Shown: positions 7,215 to 15,984 of the stretch, one piece after another | Layout of the letters: every line of letters starts with the position of its first letter | How positions within the stretch are numbered: the first letter of the stretch is position 1 | Origin: Streptomyces antibioticus | Lineage (GTDB): Bacteria > Actinomycetota > Actinomycetes > Streptomycetales > Streptomycetaceae | Assembly (NCBI RefSeq): GCF_001514065.1 | Contig: NZ_KQ948429.1 | Span: 372,001-436,000, forward strand | Length of the DNA: 64,000 nucleotides | Direction of reading: 5' to 3' | The notes under the pieces: generated by a model | The model's database searches: none | Told to the model about the DNA's origin: nothing | Seen by the model: the letters and a program-made list of their open reading frames with translations, nothing else | Position numbers and translations under genes: made by a program

Positions 7215-8432
7215 TCACACGGCGCTTCCCGCGGTCCACTCGCTCCACGACATGTTCCACCCGTTGAGTCCGTTGTCCGGCGCCACCGACTTGTCGGGGG
7301 AGTTCTTGACGATCACGACGTCCCCGAGGATCGAGTTGTCGTAGAACCACTTGGCGTTCGTCGCCCCCGAGCCGCCCTGCACGTCCTGCAACCCCACGCA
7401 CCCGTGGCTGGTGCCGGTCCGGCCGAAGGGCGGATTGGACTTCTTGTACCAGTAGTTGCCGTGGACGAACGTCCCCGACTGCGTCAGACGCATCGCGTGC
7501 GGCACGTCCGGGATGTCGTAGGCGTTCTTGAGCCCGACCGTCCGGCTGTCCATCCGCAGCTTCTTGAACTTCTCGGAGATCACCATCTGCCCGTTGTAGG
7601 TGGTGAACTCCGGGCTGCCCGCCGAGATGGGCACCGACTTGAGGGTCTTGCCGTCGCGCACGATCGTCATGGTCTGCGTGTTCACGTCGACCGTGGAGAC
7701 CTGCGACCGCCCGATCGTGAAGCTGACGGTCTTCTTCTGCACCCCGACGACGCCGTTCGCGCCCTCCACGCCGTCCAGGTCGATCTTCATCGTGACCTTG
7801 GAGCCGGCCTTCCAGTACTCCTGCGGCCGGAAGTCGAGCCGCTGCGACCCGAACCAGTGCCCGACCACCTGTTGCCCGCTGCTGGAGGACACCGTGATGT
7901 GCGACTGCACGGCCTTCTTGTCACTGATCGCCTTGTCGAAACTGAACGACACCGGCATCCCCACCCCTACGGTCGTACCGCCGTCCGGCGTGTACGTCCC
8001 GATGAAGCTGTTCGCCTTGCTGACCGTCGTGAACGTCGAGTCCGCGGAGACGGCGCGACCGTCGGCGTCCTTCGCGGTCGCCGATATCTCGTACTTCGTG
8101 CCCCGCTCCAACTGCTCCTTCGGCTTCCAACTCCCCCCGCCCGCGGCAAGCGTGCCCGGCACGTCCTGCCCCGTCTCCGCCACCTTCATCTTCACACCGG
8201 TCAGCGCGCCCGCGCTGACCTTCACACCCGTGGTGTTGATCGACGCGCCCGTCGAACCGTCCTTCGCCGAGATGACGATCTTCGCCGCCGACGTCTTCGG
8301 GGCGTCCCCGGCGCCCTTGCCGTCGTTCTTGCCGTCGGCGCCGCCGCCACAGGCGGTGAGGGTGAGGGCGCCGACCGCCAGGACGGCACAGGCCCCCAGT
8401 GCGCGCCGTATTGCTATGTCCGGCGTTGTCAC
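7215..8432 (-). CDS. Lipoprotein L,D-transpeptidase (YkuD)
   Basis: 405 residues. The signal peptide ends in a lipobox (ALTLTAC, about residue 28) followed by GGG, so it is anchored to the outer face of the membrane. A bacterial Ig-like region of about 200 residues leads to a C-terminal YkuD domain with HGNYWYKKSNPPFGRTGTSHGCVGL (quoted in parts: HGNYW near the first His and SHGC with the catalytic Cys). Such enzymes make 3-3 cross-links in peptidoglycan and are little affected by most beta-lactams. The GTG at 8432 is chosen because GGGAG lies 6 nt upstream; the ATG at 8450 is an alternative without a good ribosome site. Two hairpins follow the gene. Confidence 0.9.
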   Translation of the reverse strand: MTTPDIAIRRALGACAVLAVGALTLTACGGGADGKNDGKGAGDAPKTSAAKIVISAKDGSTGASINTTGVKVSAGALTGVKMKVAETGQDVPGTLAAGGGSWKPKEQLERGTKYEISATAKDADGRAVSADSTFTTVSKANSFIGTYTPDGGTTVGVGMPVSFSFDKAISDKKAVQSHITVSSSSGQQVVGHWFGSQRLDFRPQEYWKAGSKVTMKIDLDGVEGANGVVGVQKKTVSFTIGRSQVSTVDVNTQTMTIVRDGKTLKSVPISAGSPEFTTYNGQMVISEKFKKLRMDSRTVGLKNAYDIPDVPHAMRLTQSGTFVHGNYWYKKSNPPFGRTGTSHGCVGLQDVQGGSGATNAKWFYDNSILGDVVIVKNSPDKSVAPDNGLNGWNMSWSEWTAGSAV

Positions 8433-8671
8433 GAGTTGCTCCCGGTTCATGTGATGTGCGTGATCCGCTCCAGTACGTGGACAAAGAGCGTCTGCATGAC
8501 CGGTCGGGTTCCCTCCGAGCGCGCTGAACGCCATCACGTGACAGGACCGGGACAATCCCCACACGAAATGAGCCACCCCGTCGAGGCGGCGTTGGCACCG
8601 CCGCCGCGGGGCGCCCCGTGCATTGCACCGGCGTGGAGGCTCACACCGGAGAGCGCGGGCGCCCCGCCGCG

Positions 8672-9700
8672 TCACCGACCCCCGTACAACTCCCCGTACG
8701 ACAACCACTCCCCGCCCGGCCCGCTCACCGACTCGGCCGCCCGCACGGCGCGCACGATCGCGCGCGTCACCATGTCGGCGCCCGCCGCGAGGATCTCGTT
8801 CAGCGCCAGGGGGTGCTCGGCGTCGAGCGCACGCTGCCCCGTCGCCAGGGTGAACACCGTGTCGCCGTCGTTCAGGAGGTGCACCGGCCGCACGGCGCGC
8901 GCGATACCGTCGTGCGCCGTGCCTGCGAGCTTCTGCGCCTGCGCCTTCGACAGGTCCGCGTCGGTGGCGACGACCGCGAGCGTCGTGTTCAGGAGGGGAG
9001 GCGCGTTCTTCGCCGCGGTCTCGGCAAGGCGCCGCCGCGCGGCCTCGTGGACGTGCGCCTCCGGGTAGTCCACGCGCCCCTCGAACAACTCCCCGTACAG
9101 AACGCCCGTTTCCGGATCCATCACGGACCCCGCCGCGTTCGCCACCACCAGCGCGGCGACCGTGATCCCCGACCCGAGCACGGTGCTCGCGCTGCCGATC
9201 CCGCCCTTCATCGGCCCGACAGCGGCGCCCGTACCCGCGCCCACGCCCCCTTCCCGTACGCGCGTCCCGGGCGCACTCGCCGCGGCTGCCTCCACCGCTG
9301 CCCGCCCCAGCGCCGCATCCGGCCTCGCCCGGAAGTCACCGCCCCGCCCGAGATCGAAGACGCAGGCTGCCGGCACGACGGGAACGACATGCGTCGGATC
9401 AGCCCCGACCCGCACCCCGCGCCCCTGCTCCTCCAGCCACGCCATCACGCCGGTCGCGGCGTCGAGCCCGTAGGCGCTGCCGCCGGTCAGCACGATCGCC
9501 TCGGCCTTCTGCACGACGTTGCGGGGGTCGAGGGCGTCGGTCTCCTTGGTGCCGGGCCCGCCCCCGCGCACATCCACGGCGGCGACGGCGCCGCCTTCCG
9601 GGGGGAGCACCACGGTGGTGCCGGTCAGCCAACCGTCGCCGGTGCGCGTCGCGTGTCCCACGCGCACACCGGCGACGTCCGTCAGAGCGTCAACTGTCAT
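8672..9700 (-). CDS. P1 (S58) family autoprocessing peptidase/amidase
   Basis: 342 residues, DmpA/NylC-like N-terminal-nucleophile hydrolase. Visible family features are the N-terminal LTDVAGVRVGHAT, the VLTGGSAYGLDAATGVM stretch (about 70-86), a glycine-rich GGVGAGTGAAVGPMKGG segment (about 151-167), and LLNTTLAVVATDAD. Asn238-Thr239 corresponds to the known self-cleavage site of NylC-type enzymes, which releases the nucleophilic Thr. Likely substrates are D- or beta-aminopeptides, or amide oligomers; none can be assigned. Cytoplasmic, no signal peptide. The ATG at 9700 matches the conserved N-terminus. Followed about 220 bp later by the L,D-transpeptidase gene on the same strand. Confidence 0.85.
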   Translation of the reverse strand: MTVDALTDVAGVRVGHATRTGDGWLTGTTVVLPPEGGAVAAVDVRGGGPGTKETDALDPRNVVQKAEAIVLTGGSAYGLDAATGVMAWLEEQGRGVRVGADPTHVVPVVPAACVFDLGRGGDFRARPDAALGRAAVEAAAASAPGTRVREGGVGAGTGAAVGPMKGGIGSASTVLGSGITVAALVVANAAGSVMDPETGVLYGELFEGRVDYPEAHVHEAARRRLAETAAKNAPPLLNTTLAVVATDADLSKAQAQKLAGTAHDGIARAVRPVHLLNDGDTVFTLATGQRALDAEHPLALNEILAAGADMVTRAIVRAVRAAESVSGPGGEWLSYGELYGGR

Positions 9701-9787
9701 GGCACCAGTCTCGTCCAGGCCGCACCGGCACCGGCACATCCGCGCGGCACAGGCACCGGCATTGGCGCCGGTGCCGACACCGGCACG

Positions 9788-11026
9788 TCATCCGACCGGT
9801 GCCGCTGCCGTCTCGCGGCTCTCCCGGGCCACCATGCGCGCCGTCAGCGTCGTCCCCGTCGCCACCGCGAGCGCCGAGACGATACCGGCCGCGAGGACCG
9901 CCCAGTCGCCCAGGAACGTGCAGGCGATGACCAGCAGCGCCGTGACCGGCAGCACCAGCTGCTGCGCGGTACCCACCTTGAAGTAGCGCGAGTGCAGGGC
10001 CCAGACAGTGAGGAGATACAGCGCCGTCGGCAGCGTCACGGCAGCCGACGCGGCCAGCGTCGAGATGTGCGCCTTCCCGACGGCCTGCTCGACTGCCACC
10101 TCCAGCCCGGCGCCGATCGCGGCGGCCGAGGCGAAGATCAGGTAGTGGCCGTAGCCCCACAGGAACGCCTGCCTGGCGCTGCGCAGCCTGCCGTGGATCG
10201 GCACGACGAAGTAGATCCACCACGCCGCGAACACGATCAGCAGCCCACCCATGGCGATCGGCAGCAGTTCACCGAGCGCGTCGTTCTCGTCGACGGCGGA
10301 CTTCACGGCGATCGTGGCCGCGGCGATCGTCTCGCCGAGGACGATGATCGTGAACAGCCCGTACCGCTCGGCGATGTGGTGCGGATGCCAGGAGGAGTTG
10401 AAGTCCTTCTCCGCGTACGCCGGCACGCACATCTCGATCACCGCCATCACGAGGAACACCCACGGCCTCGCCCCCTCGGGCAGGACCACGAGCCCGGTCC
10501 AGCCGACCATGCAGAGCAGCACGCCGATGGCGTACCGCAGGGCCATCGTCCGCTCCGCGCCCTCGCTGGACAGCGCCACGCGTATCCACTGCGCGGACAT
10601 GGCGAGCCGCATGATCACATAGCCCAGCCAGACGGCCAGGAAGTCGTGATCCTCGAAGGCCCGCGACACCCCGGCCGCGAGCACCAGCACGCCGGCGATC
10701 TGGACCAGGGTGACGACTCGGTACAGGACGTCGTCGTTGTCGTACGCCGAGGCGAACCAGGAGAAGTTCATCCAGGCCCACCAGATGGCGAAGAAGACCA
10801 TCGCGTAGTTGAGGATGCCCTCGCCGGCGTGCCCTTCGGCGATGGAGTGCACCAGTTGCACGCCGGCCTGGGCGATGGCCACCACGAAGCACAGGTCGAA
10901 GAACAGCTCCAGGGGCGAGGCGACCCGATGGGCCTCGTCGCGCCCGCGGGCGCTGAGCCTCCGCAGAGGGCTACGGGTGGCGTGCGCGTCTGAGGGCGCC
11001 GGGGACGGAGTCGAACTGGACGTCAT
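9788..11026 (-). CDS. ltrA: LtrA-family membrane protein
   Basis: 412 residues. It has the hallmark [19 protein letters not shown] (about 35-53, the E-L-F-F-D-L motif) and [20 protein letters not shown] (about 210-229), seen in 'low temperature requirement A' proteins, with about ten membrane helices. The biochemical role of the family is unknown despite the name. The start at 11026 is the first ATG giving a full-length product. It is divergent from pflB and shares with it a 228-bp region carrying a CRP/FNR-like palindrome (34-53 bp from this start) and GGGAC-type boxes, so both may respond to the same signal. Confidence 0.85.
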   Translation of the reverse strand: MTSSSTPSPAPSDAHATRSPLRRLSARGRDEAHRVASPLELFFDLCFVVAIAQAGVQLVHSIAEGHAGEGILNYAMVFFAIWWAWMNFSWFASAYDNDDVLYRVVTLVQIAGVLVLAAGVSRAFEDHDFLAVWLGYVIMRLAMSAQWIRVALSSEGAERTMALRYAIGVLLCMVGWTGLVVLPEGARPWVFLVMAVIEMCVPAYAEKDFNSSWHPHHIAERYGLFTIIVLGETIAAATIAVKSAVDENDALGELLPIAMGGLLIVFAAWWIYFVVPIHGRLRSARQAFLWGYGHYLIFASAAAIGAGLEVAVEQAVGKAHISTLAASAAVTLPTALYLLTVWALHSRYFKVGTAQQLVLPVTALLVIACTFLGDWAVLAAGIVSALAVATGTTLTARMVARESRETAAAPVG

Positions 11027-11059
11027 GCGTCCAAGCACACCAGATACCGGCCAGAAATT

Positions 11060-11079
11060 CTTGTGAACGAATTCACAAG
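11060..11079. promoter_or_regulatory. CRP/FNR-type palindrome between ltrA and pflB
   Basis: CTTGTGAA-CGAA-TTCACAAG, an 8-bp perfect inverted repeat that contains TGTGA-N6-TCACA (11062-11077), the classic CRP-family consensus. The binding protein is unknown; Crp or an FNR-like regulator is inferred. Confidence 0.65.
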
Positions 11080-11152
11080 CGGTCAGGGGTCCAAAGGCCT
11101 GGAGAAAGCGCCAGGTCAGCCGAACCGGCCGCTTCCCGGGCCGCGCGCTGTC

Positions 11153-11166
11153 GGGACGTTGGTCCC
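11153..11166. promoter_or_regulatory. DosR/DevR-like box upstream of pflB
   Basis: GGGAC-GTTG-GTCCC. The half-sites match the DosR core half-sites; the central four bases differ at two positions from TWWA. Located about 90 bp upstream of the pflB start. Confidence 0.5.
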
Positions 11167-11183
11167 GCAGATCGGGACCAACG
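11157..11183. promoter_or_regulatory. Overlapping inverted repeat upstream of pflB
   Basis: Perfect 11-bp arms CGTTGGTCCCG (11157-11167) and CGGGACCAACG (11173-11183) with a 5-nt spacer. It shares one half with the GGGAC-N4-GTCCC box and adds a second GGGAC half-site. It could be a composite operator or an RNA hairpin in the leader. Confidence 0.55.
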
Positions 11184-11254
11184 CGGCCCGCGGAGCCGCC
11201 CGCGCGGGCGTGCAATGGAGCCGTACCGACGAAGCGATGTGGAAGGTGCGGGCC

Positions 11255-13552
11255 ATGACTGCCACCCCTGCGGAAACCACGACCGCCACTCTTACCGAGG
11301 AGACGGCCCAGCACACCCCGGCGCCTACGGACGCCTGGGCCGGCTTCCGCGGCGGCCTGTGGCGCGACGCCATCTCCGTCCGCGACTTCGTCCAGAGCAA
11401 CTACGCCCCCTACGAGGGCGACGCCTCGTTCCTCGCCGGCCCCACCGAGCGCACCACCAAGGTCTGGAACAAGCTTCTCGCGATGTTCCCCGAGGAGATC
11501 GCGCGCGGCGTCCACGACATCGACGTCAGCACCCCGTCCCGCATCGACGCCTTCGCGCCCGGCTGGATCGACCCCGACCTCGACCTGATCGTCGGCCTCC
11601 AGACCGACGCCCCGCTCAAGCGCGCCATCATGCCCAACGGCGGCTGGCGCATGGTCGAGAACGCCCTGGACGCCTACGGGTACGAAGCCGACCCCGCCGT
11701 CCGGGAGATCTACACCAAGTTCCGCAAGACCCACAACGACGGCGTCTTCGACGCCTACACCCCCGAGATCCGCGCCTGCCGCTCCTCCGGCATCATCACC
11801 GGCCTGCCCGACGCCTACGGCCGCGGCCGCATCATCGGCGACTACCGCCGTGTCGCCCTCTACGGCGTCGACCGGCTCATCGTCGCGAAGCGAGCGGACA
11901 AAAGCGCTCTCGAAGTCGAGTGGGCGAGTGCGGAGGTGATCCAGGAACGCGAGGAAGTCGCCGAGCAGATCCGCGCCCTCGAAGAACTCAAGGCCATGGC
12001 CCTCTCCTACGGCCACGACATCTCCGGCCCCGCCCGCACCGGCCGCGAGGCCGTCCAGTGGCTGTACTTCGCCTACCTCGCGGCCGTCAAGGAGCAGAAC
12101 GGCGCCGCCATGTCGATCGGCCGCATCGACGCCTTCCTCGACATCTACCTCCAGCGGGACATCGAACGCGGCCTGCTCACCGAGACCGAGGCGCAGGAAC
12201 TCATCGACGACTTCGTCATCAAGCTCCGCATCGTGCGCTTCCTGCGCACCCCCGACTACAACGAGGGCTTCTCCGGCGATCCCACCTGGGTCACCTGGTC
12301 CATGGCGGGCCTCGGCGAGGACGGGCGCCCCCTGGTCACCCGCACCACCTTCCGCGCCCTCAACACCCTCTACAACCTCGGCCCCGCCCCCGAACCCAAC
12401 CTCACCGTCTTCTGGTCCCCGCGCCTGCCCGAGGCGTTCAAGTCGTACGTCGCCCAGGTCGCCATCGACACCAGCGCCCTGCAGTTCGAGTCCGACGACC
12501 TGATGCGCCCCAAGTACGGCGACGACACCGCCATCGCCTGCTGCGTCTCCGCGATGGCCATGGGCAAGCAGATGCAGTTCTTCGGTGCCCGCGTGAACGT
12601 CGCCAAGGCCCTGCTGTACGCCATCAACGGCGGCCGCGACGAGGTCTCCGGCAAGCCGGTCGTCGAGGGCTTCGAGCCGATCACCGACGAGTACCTCGAC
12701 TACGACACCGTCCTCGCGCGCTACGACGCCATGCTCGGCTGGCTCGCGAAGACCTACGTCCACGCGCTCAACGTCATCCACTACATGCACGACAAGTACG
12801 CCTACGAGCGCCTCGAAATGGCCCTGCACGACCGGAAGATCCTGCGCACCATGGCGTGCGGCATCGCCGGCCTGTCGGTCGCCGCCGACTCTCTGTCCGC
12901 GATCCGGCACGCACGCGTGAAGGTCGTCCGGGACGAAACGGGCCTCGCCGTCGACTACGTCGTCGAGGGCGACTACCCGGCGTACGGCAACAACGACGAC
13001 CGGGCCGACGAACTCGCCCGCTGGATCGTCCACGAGTTCATGGAGAAGGTCCGCCGCCACCCGACGTACCGCGACGCCGTGCACACCCAGTCGGTGCTGA
13101 CGATCACCTCGAACGTCGTCTACGGCAAGAAGACCGGCCACACCCCCGACGGCCGCCGCGCGGGCGCCCCCTTCGCGCCCGGAGCCAACCCCATGAACGG
13201 CCGCGACGAGCACGGGTACATCGCCTCGGCGCTCTCCGTCGCCAAGCTCCCCTACGACGACGCGGAGGACGGCATCTCGCTGACCAACACCATCACCCCG
13301 GATGCCCTGGGCCGCGCCCCCGAGGAGCGCGTCGCCAACCTCTCCGGCGTCCTGGACGGCTACATGGCGAGCGGTGGCTTCCACATGAACGTGAACGTGC
13401 TCGACAAGGCGACCCTCGAGGACGCGATGGAGCACCCCGAGATGTACCCGCAACTGACCATCCGGGTCTCCGGATACGCGGTCAACTTCATCCGCCTCAC
13501 GCGCGAGCAGCAACTCGACGTCATCAACCGCACCTTCCACGGATCGTTGTAA
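11255..13552 (+). CDS. pflB: Pyruvate formate-lyase (formate acetyltransferase)
   Basis: 765 residues, the length of E. coli PflB, and alignable from [20 protein letters not shown]-type N-terminus to the C-terminus. Catalytic Cys pair in [19 protein letters not shown] (about 427/428) and the glycyl-radical loop RVSGYAVNF near residue 740 are intact. It cleaves pyruvate with CoA to acetyl-CoA and formate without oxidation, and the radical is destroyed by oxygen. Start at 11255: GGAAGG at 11241-11246, 8 nt spacing. A second in-frame ATG lies at 11237. The activase gene follows by 12 bp. Finding a full PFL system in a sporulating aerobe suggests use in oxygen-poor mycelium. No formate channel or dehydrogenase is in the window. 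Confidence 0.96.
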   Translation: MTATPAETTTATLTEETAQHTPAPTDAWAGFRGGLWRDAISVRDFVQSNYAPYEGDASFLAGPTERTTKVWNKLLAMFPEEIARGVHDIDVSTPSRIDAFAPGWIDPDLDLIVGLQTDAPLKRAIMPNGGWRMVENALDAYGYEADPAVREIYTKFRKTHNDGVFDAYTPEIRACRSSGIITGLPDAYGRGRIIGDYRRVALYGVDRLIVAKRADKSALEVEWASAEVIQEREEVAEQIRALEELKAMALSYGHDISGPARTGREAVQWLYFAYLAAVKEQNGAAMSIGRIDAFLDIYLQRDIERGLLTETEAQELIDDFVIKLRIVRFLRTPDYNEGFSGDPTWVTWSMAGLGEDGRPLVTRTTFRALNTLYNLGPAPEPNLTVFWSPRLPEAFKSYVAQVAIDTSALQFESDDLMRPKYGDDTAIACCVSAMAMGKQMQFFGARVNVAKALLYAINGGRDEVSGKPVVEGFEPITDEYLDYDTVLARYDAMLGWLAKTYVHALNVIHYMHDKYAYERLEMALHDRKILRTMACGIAGLSVAADSLSAIRHARVKVVRDETGLAVDYVVEGDYPAYGNNDDRADELARWIVHEFMEKVRRHPTYRDAVHTQSVLTITSNVVYGKKTGHTPDGRRAGAPFAPGANPMNGRDEHGYIASALSVAKLPYDDAEDGISLTNTITPDALGRAPEERVANLSGVLDGYMASGGFHMNVNVLDKATLEDAMEHPEMYPQLTIRVSGYAVNFIRLTREQQLDVINRTFHGSL

Positions 13553-13564
13553 GGGAGCAGGGCG

Positions 13565-14401
13565 ATGACCACGCTTCTTCCGCCCGCGCCGACCACGCCG
13601 GCGCCGGGCGGCGGCGCCTGCGCCGCGGCGGCCGCCCCCGCTACCCCCGCCGCCGCGGCGACGCGGCGCCCGGCGGTCGGCTCGGTCCACTCGTGGGACC
13701 TGTCGACCGGCGTCGACGGCCCCGGCACCCGGTTCGTCACGTTCCTGTCCGGCTGCCCCCTGACCTGCCTGTACTGCCACAACCCCGACACCTGGCGGAT
13801 GCGCGACGGCAAGCGCACCACCGCCGACGACGTGGTCGCCGAGGCCGCCAAGTACACACGGTTCATCGCGGCGGCCGGCGGCGGTGCCACCGTCAGCGGG
13901 GGAGAGCCACTGCTCCAGCCCGTCTTCACGGGCGAGCTGCTGCACCGCTTCAAGCACGAACTCGGCCTGCACACCGCCCTGGACACCTCCGGCTTCCTCG
14001 GCGTCCGGGCCACCGACGCCCTGCTGCGCGACTCCGACCTGGTCCTGCTCGACATCAAGTCCTGGGACCGCGCCACCTACCGCAAGGTCACCGGCCGTCC
14101 GCTCGACCCCACCCTGGACTTCGCCCGACGCCTGGCCGACCTCGGCAAGGAGGTCCACGTCCGGTTCGTCCTGGTGCCCGGTCTCACCGACGCACCCGAC
14201 AACATCGCCGGTGTCGCCGCCTTTGCCGCCACGCTCGGCAACGTCAGCCGTGTCGACGTCCTGCCCTTCCACAAGCTGGGCGAGGCCAAGTGGCAGGCGC
14301 TGGGCCGGCCCTTCGCCCTGCACGACACCCCCTGCCCCACCCCGGACCAGGTCACCTCGGCCAAGCTCGTCTTCGAGGCCCACGGGCTGTACGCGGTGTG
14401 A
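13565..14401 (+). CDS. pflA: Pyruvate formate-lyase activating enzyme (radical SAM)
   Basis: 278 residues. The radical-SAM cluster motif C-x3-C-x2-C is present in SGCPLTCLYCHNPDTW (about residues 61-76), preceded by STGVDGPGTRFVTF, and followed by the SAM-binding GGG and SGGEPLLQP. The rest aligns with PflA to the C-terminus (LPFHKLGEAKWQALG). It uses SAM and a 4Fe-4S cluster to put the glycyl radical on PflB. Unlike the 246-residue E. coli enzyme it has about 35 extra N-terminal residues rich in Ala and Pro, so an internal start is possible, but GGGAG directly before 13565 supports this one. Cotranscription with pflB is expected (12-bp gap). Confidence 0.95.
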   Translation: MTTLLPPAPTTPAPGGGACAAAAAPATPAAAATRRPAVGSVHSWDLSTGVDGPGTRFVTFLSGCPLTCLYCHNPDTWRMRDGKRTTADDVVAEAAKYTRFIAAAGGGATVSGGEPLLQPVFTGELLHRFKHELGLHTALDTSGFLGVRATDALLRDSDLVLLDIKSWDRATYRKVTGRPLDPTLDFARRLADLGKEVHVRFVLVPGLTDAPDNIAGVAAFAATLGNVSRVDVLPFHKLGEAKWQALGRPFALHDTPCPTPDQVTSAKLVFEAHGLYAV

Positions 14402-14447
14402 CCCCATGCGGCGAGCGGACCGGCCAGGGCGGGCGCCGCCGGAGCCG

Positions 14448-14453
14448 TACCCT
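14448..14453 (+). promoter_or_regulatory. Leaderless -10 box (TACCCT)
   Basis: TANNNT box ending 6 nt before the ATG at 14460, so transcription would start at or next to the initiation codon. Confidence 0.5.
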
Positions 14454-14459
14454 GGACGC

Positions 14460-14636
14460 ATGAGCACCACCCCCGACCCCGAGCCGCGCGCCCCCAAGCC
14501 GTCGCTGATCTTCGACGACCCGCTGGACCAGCAGTCCTCGGACGACACGGACCGCGGCTGGGGCGAGCGCCCCGGTTCGGACAGTGCGGCGGACCTGAAG
14601 CGCTTCCTCGACGAGAAGCCGCCCCACCACCTCTGA
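14460..14636 (+). CDS. Small acidic protein, unknown
   Basis: 58 residues, hydrophilic and probably disordered. The sequence begins MSTTPDPEPRAPKPSLIFDD and ends with an amphipathic ADLKRFLDEKPPHHL. No domain is recognised. Coding status is supported by strong third-position GC bias, a -10 box placed for a leaderless transcript, and a bidirectional hairpin right after its stop. It is convergent with mscL. Confidence 0.7.
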   Translation: MSTTPDPEPRAPKPSLIFDDPLDQQSSDDTDRGWGERPGSDSAADLKRFLDEKPPHHL

Positions 14637-14641
14637 GCCGT

Positions 14642-14679
14642 CCGCCGCACGGCCCGCCACAGCAGGCGGGCCGTGGCGG
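14642..14679. terminator. Bidirectional hairpin between the small ORF and mscL
   Basis: Core 11-bp stem (14648-14658 with 14665-14675), 6-nt loop, with further partial pairing outside. It lies between two convergent stop codons. Confidence 0.8.
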
Positions 14680-14682
14680 CGG

Positions 14683-15156
14683 CTACCGCTCGTCGTGGCC
14701 CGAGCCGCGCTGCGCGACCAGCGCGTCGCGGATCTCCTTGAGCACCTCCAGCTCGGTGACCTCGATGATCTCGTGTGTCCCCTCCTTGGCCTTCCTGCGG
14801 GCCTCCTGGCGCGCCAGGTACTTCGACATCGGCAGCACCATCAGGAAGTACACGACCGCCGCGGTGATCACGAAGCTCAGCGTCGCGCCGAGCACGGTGC
14901 CCCACATGATCGGGATACCGCTCTGCACCGTGCCGTCCGCCGCGACCTTGCACGGGTCCTTCAGGCACGAGCTGTAGCTGTCGAGGTTCTTGGTCCCGAT
15001 CGCCCCGACCAGCGGGTTGATCACGCCCTTCACCACCGAGTTGACGATGTTGGTGAAGGCCGCGCCGATGACCACCGCCACGGCCAGGTCGACGACGTTC
15101 CCGCGCATCAGGAAGGCTTTGAAGCCATCCCAGACGTTCGGCTTCTTCTCGCTCAC
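14683..15156 (-). CDS. mscL: Large-conductance mechanosensitive channel
   Basis: 157 residues, MscL. The pore helix FLMRGNVVDLAVAVVIGAAF (about 15-34) is near-identical to the E. coli motif. A second membrane helix lies at about 88-110 and the cytoplasmic helix ends in VLKEIRDALVAQRG. It opens on membrane tension to release solutes on hypo-osmotic shock. The periplasmic loop is longer than in E. coli and contains two Cys (SSCLKDPCK). GTG start at 15156 with GAGGAGAG 8 nt upstream. Confidence 0.95.
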   Translation of the reverse strand: MSEKKPNVWDGFKAFLMRGNVVDLAVAVVIGAAFTNIVNSVVKGVINPLVGAIGTKNLDSYSSCLKDPCKVAADGTVQSGIPIMWGTVLGATLSFVITAAVVYFLMVLPMSKYLARQEARRKAKEGTHEIIEVTELEVLKEIRDALVAQRGSGHDER

Positions 15157-15294
15157 CTAGGGGACTCTCCTCGCACACACAGGTTGTGGAACAAACAGCT
15201 CCGCAACCTACGTCAACCTGAGGTGACCCTGTCCAATGGGGGAGCTCGAAAGGGGGACTTGACAGAAATCCGCGCAACAGGCGGATCACACGAC

Positions 15295-15831
15295 TCAACA
15301 CAGCGTCACCGCCAGCCGTGCCGTCGCGCTCGCACCCGCGAGACGCGCCGCGACGGGCCGCGGCACCGAGAGCACCACCAGCGCCCCGCTCTCGGCGGCG
15401 CCCTCCAGCGGCTCCGGCACCTTCTTCACCCGCGCCCCACGCGCGATCACGTGCGCGGCACCGCCCGTGGCCGTCGACTCGGCGGCGATGACGTCGACCC
15501 GGTCGCCCGGCCGCAACAGCAGAACCGTGGCCCCGTCCGCGATGCGCACCGGCGCCGTCACCATCTGCACGGCGCGCTGCTCCCGTACCGGCGCGGCCGC
15601 CGGGTGACCGCGCGCCCCGTCCGCCTCGTCCGGGCCGACGGCCAGCAGCGCGGCGGCCGTGACGGCTAGGCCCGCCGCGATGGCCCGCCTGCGATGCCGT
15701 ACGAGCCTGGCCAGTTGATAACGCCCGCCCCGTAACCGCACGGGAGCGAAGTGCGGCACCTCGCACGTGGCGGGGGCATCGGTGCCCGGCGGGCGCGGGA
15801 CAAGAGGAGAAGGGGAAGGAGCGAAGGACAC
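15295..15831 (-). CDS. SAF/CpaB-like membrane-anchored protein
   Basis: 178 residues. A basic juxtamembrane segment (RLVRHRRR, about 42-49) is followed by one membrane helix (AIAAGLAVTAAALLAVG), then a C-terminal beta-rich SAF-like domain (about 88-175, with PVRIADGATVLLLRPGDRVDVIAAES in parts). CpaB/RcpC proteins of Flp/Tad pili have this layout, but no pilus genes are nearby, so a role in pilus assembly is not supported here. GTG start at 15831 preceded by GGTGGT. The gene upstream on this strand is the MTA phosphorylase. Confidence 0.65.
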   Translation of the reverse strand: MSFAPSPSPLVPRPPGTDAPATCEVPHFAPVRLRGGRYQLARLVRHRRRAIAAGLAVTAAALLAVGPDEADGARGHPAAAPVREQRAVQMVTAPVRIADGATVLLLRPGDRVDVIAAESTATGGAAHVIARGARVKKVPEPLEGAAESGALVVLSVPRPVAARLAGASATARLAVTLC

Positions 15832-15984
15832 GGGACCACCACCTGTGACGAGGGACCGGTTTGCAAGGCCACGATGAGGCCTCGCGCCGAATCCCGCCGA
15901 GACAGGTGGACGACCGACTGGTTGTGGACAACTCCCTCACCCGAACGGGCAGTTCCGCCCTGCAGGCGCACTGCCCGTGCCCCG

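Noticed and set aside
11153-11183. Simple terminator explanation for the inverted repeat before pflB
   Set aside because: It lies upstream of pflB with no gene ending towards it on either strand, so an operator or leader structure is more likely, though a leader attenuator is not excluded.
15295-15831. Flp/Tad pilus cluster
   Set aside because: Only a SAF/CpaB-like protein is present; no pilin, ATPase or secretion genes in the window.
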